Origin: Liopterus haemorrhoidalis
Lineage: Eukaryota; Arthropoda; Insecta; Coleoptera; Dytiscidae
NCBI GenBank assembly: GCA_963971575.1
Contig: OZ020611.1
Location: 182,232,535 to 182,296,534 of the forward strand
Direction: 5' to 3'
Length of the DNA stretch: 64,000 bases
Shown here in pieces: positions 39,501 through 50,400 of this stretch (position 1 is its first letter; each line of letters starts with the position of its first letter). The notes beneath the pieces were generated by a model. That model saw nothing but the letters and a program-made list of their open reading frames with translations, was not told where the DNA came from and ran no database searches. The translations under genes and the position numbers were made by a program.

Positions 39501-42500
39501 GTATTTTTTATTAATCTATTTCTTATTAATCTAATGAAAACTTGAATACGAAATAAGCGCAGAAAAAATCGCTGGGATTTTTGGCAAATTATTTAAATTT
39601 GGTTTAAGAAAATTAAATGATACCTGTTACGAGAGTTGCCTTTTATATTTCGGGATATGAGATCAAGTTATTGTTTTTCAAAATATGCGCCATGAAAATC
39701 AATACACTTTTGCATGTGTTTTTTTGCATGTGCAGAACCAATTTACGAAGCACTTTTTCCACTCAAATTGAGGCTTTTACCACTGCGATTGTCAAATTAT
39801 GTGGGATCCAACGAGAACAAATCTTTTTGACGGCCAATCGTTCATGCAATAGTGAATGTATGCTGGTCGTTCTAATGCCCAAGGATACCTTAATCTCACG
39901 CTAAATCACATGACGATCTTGCAGTATCAGTTCGCACACAGCATCAATGTTTTCCGGAAAAACAACCGATTTTGGATGCCCTTCGCGAAATTCGTCCTTA
40001 AGCGAACTACGGCCACGATTGAAGTCGGTAAACCATCGATAAACAGTAGTCCTTGATGGTGCTTCATCGCCAAAAGTCGAATTAAGTTCATCGATGCACT
40101 GTTGTTGGGTTAATCCACGTCGAAAGTTGTAAAAAATAATCGTTCGATAATGTTTACGATTTAATTCCATTTTTAGCTGAGATGATTTTTTTCAACTTAC
40201 TGTAAACAACACAAATAGCCCTCGTACGTTAAATCGTTCTGAGTACGTATACCATCAAAATTGTTAAACTTTACGATAGAAGCGTCAGTTTCCAGATGGC
40301 TGCACTAGATCAGTGCAATCCCGAAGTATAAAAGGCAACCCTCGTAGTACTTAAATAACGATGTAATTATAGAACAAATATTCCTAGACATTCCGTATTA
40401 TTTTGGCTTCTTACACTTACAAAACCCTGAAATGTGTGAAAATTCTCACTTTACATCAAGTTTTTGAAATTAAAAAAGGCAGGCAGACAGACGTTGCCTT
40501 TTATATATGGTTACATGACGAAATTTCACTGGACAAAATTACACGGGACAAAATTACACAGAAAAAATTACACATAGACAGAATTACGCAGGGAAGAAAT
40601 TACACTAGGACGAAATTACACATACGAAAATTACACTAAGACAAAATTACACATTTAATTGTTTTGTGTTTGTTAATTTTCTGTTTGTGTTCTTTTATAT
40701 AAAAAAAATGGTTTTGAAGGGTTGGATTAAGTAATTTTTGGTCTCAAATATGAAAAAATACAAAAAAAATGTATTTTCGGAATTGGCTTTAGTAAATTAT
40801 CGTGTTTTTTTTAAATAAATTTAAAAAAATTTATTTTAAGGGCTGGATTACGTAACCCTTGGTGATATTGAATAGCAAAAAAATGTATTTTATGGCTTGG
40901 ATTAGTTAAACTTTAGTGTTTTTTTTTTTTGAATTTTTTTTAAGTAAATTTTAGTTATATTTTGAAAAAAAAAGTTTTTTTTAGAATAAGTCGACAATCG
41001 ACAATCGATACCATATTTCCATTTCACACATTCAATTTTTTTTTTCAATATTGAAATTAACAAAAAAATTTACTTTACAGCTTCAAATTAAATATCTCAA
41101 TTTCCTGAAAAACACTAAAACTTACTTAATCCAACCAATATTTTTATTTTTTAAAAAGAACATTAGAATTTACTTAATTCAATCCTTAAATTAGATTTTT
41201 TTAACGTTAAAAAATAATGTACTTAACCCAATCCTGAAAATACATTTTTTTGTGTTTATTCATATTTGAGACCAAAAATTACTTAATCCAACCCTAAGAT
41301 ACATTTATTTTAAATTTATTCAAAAAACACGATAGTTTACTTAATCCAACCCTTAAATTACAATTTTAAAAATGTATTTAAAAAACACGATAATTTACTA
41401 AAGCCAACCCTGAAAACACATTTTTTTTGTATTTATTCATACAAAACTAAAATTTACTTAATCCAGCCCTGAAAATACAATTTTTTTATTAATTCATATA
41501 ACACTAAAATTTACTTTTTCCAACCCTTAAAATACAATTTTTTATTTTTCCAAAAAAAAACATCAAAACTTACTTAATCCAACCCTTTAAAAAAAATGTT
41601 TTATATAAAAGAACACAAACAGAAAATTCATAAACACAAAAAAATTAAATGTGTAATTTTGTCTTAGTGTAATTTTCGTATGTGTAATTTTCGTATGTGT
41701 AATTTCTTCCTTGTGTAATTTCTTCCCTGTGTTATTTTGTCTATGTGTAATTTCTTCTGTGTAATTTTGTCCCGTGTAATTTTGTCCAGTGTAATTCTGT
41801 CCTGACACCAAATATTGTTTGTTAAATTTTAATAAAATAGAGTATGGATAGAGCCCTGCGCGGATAAGCTTTTCTGTATCCGCATCCGATCCGCATCCGC
41901 ACATCCATGATCCGCATCCGATCCGCATCCGCAGCTTTTGTAAATAACAAATCCGCATCCGATCCGCATCCGCAAAAATATCCGCACTATCCGCACTACA
42001 GGTTTTGCTGTCAGTTTGGAAAGAACTAACATATTTCGCCTGTTTAGGTAATCTCTGCTCTAAAACGCTATTGAAAATTTTTGATTTACCAGCTTATTTA
42101 TTACTAACCTAACCTAAGGGACCCCAAAAGTTTTAAGGCCTAGATGCGCTAATAACTTATTTAAATCTACAGAGAGATAACAATTTTGGGGGGCCTAAGC
42201 GTTCTTTTTCGTAGGGAGTAAGTGGCGTGCTGCTTTTTTTAAATATTGAATCTTAAAAAGAAATCAGAAAAGTTACTTGATAGAAGGTGCTTCATATTTT
42301 TAGGATCAAGTAATTCTCTTACGCCATTTCGCGCATGAGTTAGGCGTTGCAACTTTTTCAAATAGCAACATGTGACATTTTTCAAATTTTTGGGATCTGT
42401 AAGACTTTTTACTTCGGGTAGTATAAAAAAATTGGCAGGTTACATAATAAAATTTTCGAAAAAAAATTATGTAGGTAAATTATGGTATTTAAATAAAACT

Positions 42501-45500
42501 TACTAATCAATTTTATGTAAAAAAAATCTTTATCAGATTTAAAAGCCAGAATTAGAGCAGAGGTAGGAAGAATTACGTCGAAAGTGTACCAGGAAACGTT
42601 TGTCCAAAATATTATTTTCTATAATATATTCAATAATAAAAAGAAAGTTAAGTTGATTGTCTCAACTCAGTCTTGATCATGGACAATTGTCTTAATAAAA
42701 ATAATATAAAGTGAGATTGAATGCTACAAAACATCATGTATATACAGACAACCGAAAATAACCGAGGACTGCGTAGTCAGAACTCAATTGCTTGTTTCTC
42801 CGAAAGTAACCGAAGATTTAATGTTCACGCGGATAAGCGGATATGACATTTAATCCGCATCCGATCCGCATCCGCATGGTTTAAATGATAATTTATCCGC
42901 ATCCGCAGAAAAGTTGCGGATATCCGCGAATAATCCGCGGATACCCGCGGATTTGCAGGGCTCTATGTATGGACGACAGCAATAGGCTTTTAATTGGAAT
43001 TAGAATTTAATTTTTTGCAACAGGTTGAGGAACACTAGTTTACAGTGAAACTAAAATAAAATTTGTTTATCTGCTGGATTCATGTGCATTAATTTTGGAA
43101 TAACATTATTTCTATATGATAATTTTAATTATTACTCATTAATATTTTGTAGAATATGGATTCAACCAGGACAAACGATCCCAGTATCAGTTGTAACAAC
43201 ACCGTTACCAAATGCAGAGCCAGGATTTGCCGATACAATTACTCTGGTGGCGCAAACTACAGACAGGGTTCTCAAAATTGAAAAATCGGCTTTAGTACAA
43301 GTTTCTGTACAGAGAGATCTGGATACTGATAAGCCTAGTATCAAATATCAATATACTACTGGATGCGTTCTAGTATCAACCGCTTCCTGTGACTCTGAAA
43401 TCTGGAGTTTGGAAGTTAAAGCCAGGGATAAAGAATCAGGTAATATAACTATTTTCCAACAAAAAATAAATAAATAAATAAATAAATAAACTGTGTCCAC
43501 CATAAAGCCGACCGTCACTATAGAATTCTTAAACAAAATAATGTCTATCAGAAATTGTTTGATTTCTTGATTCGTATTTATAATTTACCAACATCATGGA
43601 AACGTAGCTAGAAGTTGTGGCTACCACAAAAAAAAAACAGCCACCACAGAATACGTAATGAAATAAGATTCCTTTAATCATGTTTTAATAATTTGAAAGT
43701 AAATCAAGAATTTCAGCTGGCGTTTCCACACGCCGAACTCATCCATATGGTAAATTTACTAAATAAATATTTTAGAAAATCACTGAATCAAAATATTTTT
43801 TAAATAAAAGTTGTTACTCTAATATTGTGCAGTAATTTTCTTCAAACACATTTTTTCTAAATATTTCTCTGTAACGAAATATTCGCAAAAAAACTTAACA
43901 CGAATAAACTTTCACTTCCTGTTGACTGATTTTTACCAAAAGTTGATCAAATGGTGGCATTGATGTCAAAAGCTTAAGGGTGCGCACAACCGTATAGTTT
44001 CTTATACAAGACTAACAATCTGAAATAAAATTAGGAACAATTTATACATGAAAATTTTCAGCGAATTTTTATCTATCTAATAAGATATTTTTAATTGTAA
44101 AAAGAATTGTCATGTAATTGTAAATAAACAAATTGCGTTATAGACGCCATCTTGTAAACCATTCAACGCATATTTGTGTACCATGCGGCATTTTGTAGCT
44201 AAAGCTTCATTCTACAAATATATTTGAAGATATTTTGTTCTATTGTGAAAATTACATATAGTTATTGTACTTGGTAATCTATTTTTGCCGCCACCTCGAA
44301 CCTGCTGGGTTTTCAATATAGATGCTGCGGATAAAAATGATTTATTTTATGTAAAGAATACTTGTACCAAGTAGCATTCCATTATCATCAAGTATAATAT
44401 TTTTCGACTAAAGTTCTAAACTATCAACAATCATGTCGAAAAAAATGTTAACGTATTATTTGAACATTTCTACATAAAACTTTATAAATATAAAAATTAT
44501 TTGAAACCCATAAATATATTTAAAAAATTACAGAACATTGTTTTGTGATACCTATTAATTTATTGAGCAATTACATTTTTACAATAAAATTTTCTACGAT
44601 CAAAAATATCCTATTAGATAAATAAAAATTCTGTGCAAAATTTGATGTATAGATTGTCAATAATTTTATTTCAGATTGTTAGTTTTGTATAAGAAACTAA
44701 TAATTTCTGGGGGTTGTGCGTAGCGTTAAATATGAAGTTTCATACAAATCCGTTTAGTAGGGTGACCATTTGTCCCGCATTTTGCGGGACTGTCCCGCAT
44801 TTTAACATTTTGTGCCGCATTAAAATGCGTCCCACATTTTAACATTTTGTCCCGCATTGTCCCGCATTTTGGATTTGGGAGGTGAGGACCTTTTTTTTGC
44901 TCTTCACTTGGATTTGGGAGGTGAAGACCTTTTTTTTGCTCTTCACTTGGATTTGGGAGGTCAGGACCTTTTTTTTGCTGTTCACTTGGATTTGGGAGAT
45001 GAGGACCTTTTTTTTTGCTCCGTCCCGCATTGCCTTCTTAAGAAAATGGTCACCCTACCGTTTAGGCAAATTCGGTCTCCACGTGTCCACGGACCGTCAG
45101 ACAGATAGGCAGACAAACAGACAGACAGGCAGGTAGGCAGACAGAGAGACAAACAAACAGCCACACATACCGAGTAAATATCGCAAAAATATGGAAAATT
45201 ATAAAAATTAATTAAGTCTTGTCAAAAAATGTCTCGAACAAAAGTTGTTAGTTATTATTTGTATATATAACCACTTTTGTTAAGTAAGTATTTTCAAAAT
45301 ATTTATCTGTTGCGAAATATTCGCGAAACACATAAAAAAGCGCATCAGTAAGCTATCCATTTCGGTCAACGGATCTTTAACAAAAGTTGATCAAATGGTG
45401 GCATTGATGTCAAAAGCTTAAATATGAAGTTTCATTAAAATCCGTTTAGGCAAATTTGGTCTACACGAGTCCACGGACCGACAGACAGACAAACAGGCAA

Positions 45501-45566
45501 GCAGACAGGCAGATAGACAGATAGGCAGGCAGGCAGGCAGGCAGACAGACAGACAGACAGACAGAC

Positions 45567-45605
<39 letters not shown>

Positions 45606-47350
45606 TAGGCAGACAGACAGACAGACAGATAGACAAGCAGTCAGGCAGACAGACAGACAAACAAACAGCCACACACACCGAGTAAATATCGCAAAAATGG
45701 ATATTTATTACTTGTATAACAACTTTTGTTTAATAAGTATTTTCAAAATATTTATCTGTTGCAAAATATTCGTGAAACACATAAAAAAGCGCATCAGTAG
45801 TTTACTGATGCGCTATGAACTATCTATTCCGGTCACCGAATCTGTAAAAAAGTTGATCAAATTGAGATACTCATGTCCGAAGCTTAAATATGAAATTTAT
45901 TAAAAAAACGATCAACCAAATTTGCTCTACACGTGTCCACAAACCGGCAGACAGACCGACATCATGCTAAAAACAGTTGATTCGTGTTATATAAATCCTA
46001 ATTCATGCTTATCTATAAAATTGTCGAAAAAACAACATTTGTTTGACTTCAGTACTTGGTAATCTATTTTTGCCGCCACCTCGAACCTGCTGGGTTTTCA
46101 ATATAGATGCTGCGGATAAAAATGATTTATTTTATGTAAAGAATACTTGTACCAAGTAGCATTCCATTATCATCAAGTATAATATTTTTCGACTAAAGTT
46201 CTAAACTATCAACAATCATGTCGAAAAAAATGTTAACGTATTATTTGAACATTTCTACATAAAACTTTATAAATATAAAAATTATTTGAAACCCATAAAT
46301 ATATTTAAAAAATTACAGAACATTGTTTTGTGATACCTATTAATTTATTGAGCAATTACATTTTTACAATAAAATTTTCTACGATCAAAAATATCCTATT
46401 AGATAAATAAAAATTCTGTGCAAAATTTGATGTATAGATTGTCAATAATTTTATTTCAGATTGTTAGTTTTGTATAAGAAACTAATAATTTCTGGGGGTT
46501 GTGCGTAGCGTTAAATATGAAGTTTCATACAAATCCGTTTAGTAGGGTGACCATTTGTCCCGCATTTTGCGGGACTGTCCCGCATTTTAACATTTTGTGC
46601 CGCATTAAAATGCGTCCCACATTTTAACATTTTGTCCCGCATTGTCCCGCATTTTGGATTTGGGAGGTGAGGACCTTTTTTTTGCTCTTCACTTGGATTT
46701 GGGAGGTGAAGACCTTTTTTTTGCTCTTCACTTGGATTTGGGAGGTCAGGACCTTTTTTTTGCTGTTCACTTGGATTTGGGAGATGAGGACCTTTTTTTT
46801 GCTCCGTCCCGCATTGCCTTCTTAAGAAAATGGTCACCCTACCGTTTAGGCAAATTCGGTCTCCACGTGTCCACGGACCGTCAGACAGATAGGCAGACAA
46901 ACAGACAGACAGACAGACTGGCAAGCAGGCAGACAGGCAGGTAGGCAGACAGAGAGACAAACAAACAGCCACACATACCGAGTAAATATCGCAAAAATAT
47001 GGAAAATTATAAAAATTAATTAAGTCTTGTCAAAAAATGTCTCGAACAAAAGTTGTTAGTTATTATTTGTATATATAACCACTTTTGTTAAGTAAGTATT
47101 TTCAAAATATTTATCTGTTGCGAAATATTCGCGAAACACATAAAAAAGCGCATCAGTAAGCTATCCATTTCGGTCAACGGATCTTTAACAAAAGTTGATC
47201 AAATGGTGGCATTGATGTCAAAAGCTTAAATATGAAGTTTCATTAAAATCCGTTTAGGCAAATTTGGTCTACACGAGTCCACGGACCGACAGACAGACAA
47301 ACAGGCAAGCAGACAGGCAGATAGACAGATAGGCAGGCAGGCAGGCAGGC

Positions 47351-47417
<67 letters not shown>

Positions 47418-50400
47418 TAGGCAGACAGACAGACAGACAGATAGACAAGCAGTCAGGCAGACAGACAGACAAACAAACAGCCACACACACCGAGTAAATA
47501 TCGCAAAAATGGATATTTATTACTTGTATAACAACTTTTGTTTAATAAGTATTTTCAAAATATTTATCTGTTGCAAAATATTCGTGAAACACATAAAAAA
47601 GCGCATCAGTAGTTTACTGATGCGCTATGAACTATCTATTCCGGTCACCGAATCTGTAAAAAAGTTGATCAAATTGAGATACTCATGTCCGAAGCTTAAA
47701 TATGAAATTTATTAAAAAAACGATCAACCAAATTTGCTCTACACGTGTCCACAAACCGGCAGACAGACCGACATCATGCTAAAAACAGTTGATTCGTGTT
47801 ATATAAATCCTAATTCATGCTTATCTATAAAATTGTCGAAAAAACAACATTTGTTTGACTTCAGTACTTCTTCTCTACATATATGTGGGTCGGTAAAACT
47901 TAGAACTTTTCGTATTAATATTATTATTATTTTCATGTTCTTAGACAAATCTTGTGTGTGTATTTTGTTTTTATGATTGTTGTATTTATTAGGTCTACTG
48001 CAGTTGGGTTCAACTCCACGCGGATTACATTTTCCGACCAATTATGTATCTGGGACCAAAGACTGGGTTACTGGCCATTTTTCTGCTTCTTGTTGTACAC
48101 CTTACATCGAAATATTCGCCACTGATTTAAATAATAATAAAAGAACTTACAAATTAGATGCCAATGGTAAGTAAAATTTTACTTTCGCATATAAAATAAA
48201 ATTCCAAATACCCGCACTACGCCTTCTGTTGAGGCGATCCAGATTCGAAAAAACAAAATCGTAAAAAAAATACTATTTTACTGGCTGGTTACCATAGTCT
48301 TCTCCTTAACGGTAGATTTAACACCACATATTACAGATTTACAATCTATACATCAAAATTGACAGCGAGTTTTTAGGTGTTACGGGGTTATTATTGACTT
48401 AAAAATAGGAAACATAAAAATGTATTTAACAAAAATTGTTTATAATAAAAAAACAAATGTTTTTTGTTCAATGCATTTTTTAAATTGGATGAACATTGAG
48501 GAGTTAGGGAGGCACACCCTAAAACTAAGCTTTTGAAATAACTCCTTATTATGGCCGTAAAAATGATAATAAAATTAAAATAAATCTTTTTTGTTTTTAG
48601 TAATAGCGAAGCTAGTCCTAGCTAGTAATAGGGGGTACACTCAAAAACTAAAATCTTGAAAAATTCACTTATTATTTACTTTATATTAAAAATGTATACA
48701 GGGTGTTTGTTTGAAACACCGCACCTCGAATAACTCCTTTGATTTAAGAGATACAAAAAATTATTTAGTAGAAAAGTTAAACTAGACAAAAGGGGCCACT
48801 TAAGGACTATAATAAGAATTCTGCATCACTTACGGTTTCAATGGAAATTGTTTCAACTTTTTATCTAGCACAGGGAATCGGTACTTTCAAAATGGCGACC
48901 GCTCAATTTTTACCACACACTGAACCCTCAGGTTTTTTGTGGGTCTTGCTCTTCCTAGGGCTATGTTGTTATTGTTATAATAAGTTAAGATCTTATATAT
49001 AAATATTATGTTTTGTATATGTATATGCTTAGTAATAATGTTGAACCAGTTAAACCAGTTGAGGCTACGAGAAATATAATTCTGTTATATCATTGCAAAT
49101 AAAGATATTTATTTACAAAATAATAAATAACATAAATCATACAAAGTTAAACATAGCAAGCTTTGAAAATGATTTTGTTATATAAAAAAAAAACCAAATA
49201 AAACCTTAAATTTTTCTTGTCTGATAGTAGGAGTTTGATATTAAAGGTGATATCAAATCGTTTGTAATTATGGCTTACGTACGTTATTCAAATGAAGAAA
49301 TGACAGATATATTTCTGACATTCGGAGAATGTCAAATAAATTCTTTTAGGGTCCAGCAACGCTACCAAGAAAAGTATCCTGAAAGTAAAGGTTTTTTTTT
49401 TTAATTTTATTTTTGGCCTTTGCTGCTTCAGCAATTAGCCAGGACAATTTTTATTTTTGAGAAAATTCCATACCTGGACGGGATTTGAACCCGAGACCTT
49501 AGCAACGCAGAGCACATGTGTTACCACTACGCTATGCCGATCGGGAAAGTAAAGGTTAGAAGACTTAGAACATAGGGTAAGAACAGCCATCAGGGAAATT
49601 CAAGAGTATTGAGAAGTGACATTACCGTTGGCGGCGCTGTAATACAAGGCAATATGGCTGAATTGTCTAGTATTCAGTTGTGAAAATGCTAACAGGGAAC
49701 AGGTTAATTTAAGCACAGTACATTTTTATTGTATGAAAATGTATCTATCGACATTCTAACATAAAATCAACACTATAAAATATGTAATAATTTCAAACAG
49801 TACTACAGTCGCGTAGTACAATATTTGACCACCAGACTGCGTATCCGAGCGTGTCAGTTCTCAATACCGTTCCAAATGTAATTGAAGAGTTTTTATTACG
49901 AATGAGGAAATGTGTGGATAACAACGGCAGACATATTGAACATTTGTAAATTTTCCTTAGTTTAATACTAACTTTAGTCATATTTTGTTTTATTGTTTTT
50001 CCTATTAACATAATGTTATATCCTTTTATAATTTAGTTTCTACGATTTTTATGTTATTTATTATTTTGTAAATAAATGGTCGCCATTTTGAAATAGTTAA
50101 AATTAAAGTATGATATTTTGATATCCTTGTAAAGCTGATTTAATGTACTTTCAAGAAAAAGAAATTAAAGTACCGAATCCCTATGCTAGATAAAAAGTTA
50201 ACAATTTCTGGGAACAAGTGGACCCATTTGTCTAGTTTTACTTTTCTCCTTTTTTTTGTATCTCTTAATATAAGAAGTTATTCGAGGTGCGGAGTTTTAA
50301 ACAAACACCCTGTATAATATTTCTTTAAAATCTAGACACTTTTTTTTTTGTTCAATACAGTTTTTAATGAGAAAATTATTTACGAAGCTAAGGAGAATGT

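Larger units (their letters stand above)
43870..45980. repeat. Dispersed repeat of about 450-bp units with (GACA)n
   Basis: Three diverged units share the order cgaaatattcgcgaaac … aagttgatcaaa … aagcttaaatatgaa … (cacg)tgtccac … (gaca)n. Two TEs interrupt the first unit (43978-44725, 44758-45057). The (GACA)n runs at 45085-45160 and 45480-45665 create long spurious frames. The same repeat is at 6480-7190. Confidence 0.7.
48699..50312 (+). mobile_element. CAGGGTGTTTG-family element, long form (1614 bp) with coding remnant
   Basis: Ends CAGGGTGTTTGTTTGAAACA and …ttttaaacaaacaccctg are inverted, with similarity continuing (gaggtgcggagtt/acaccgcacctc, gtctagtttt/aaactagac). TA (part of TATA) flanks both sides. 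It shares ends and subterminal words (caaaatggcgaccg/cggtcgccattttg; agcaagctttgaaaa) with the 459-bp form at 24471. It contains a helix-turn-helix coding remnant and a SINE. Confidence 0.85.

Noticed and set aside
39617..40056. Plus-strand frames across the mariner element
   Set aside because: Antisense to the mariner transposase remnant on the minus strand.
42000..42970. Host CpG-rich regulatory region at the gcggat arrays
   Set aside because: The GC-rich arrays coincide with the two subterminal zones of a TIR element with an 8-bp flanking duplication, and recur in another copy.
44839..46972. Frames reading DLFFALHLDLGGE or QKKGPHLPNPSE
   Set aside because: Translation of the 39-bp minisatellite, in opposite strands of the same array.
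45418..47490. Cysteine/leucine/serine-rich frames (CLSVCLSV…) on the minus strand
   Set aside because: Translation of (GACA)n microsatellite; no biological protein.
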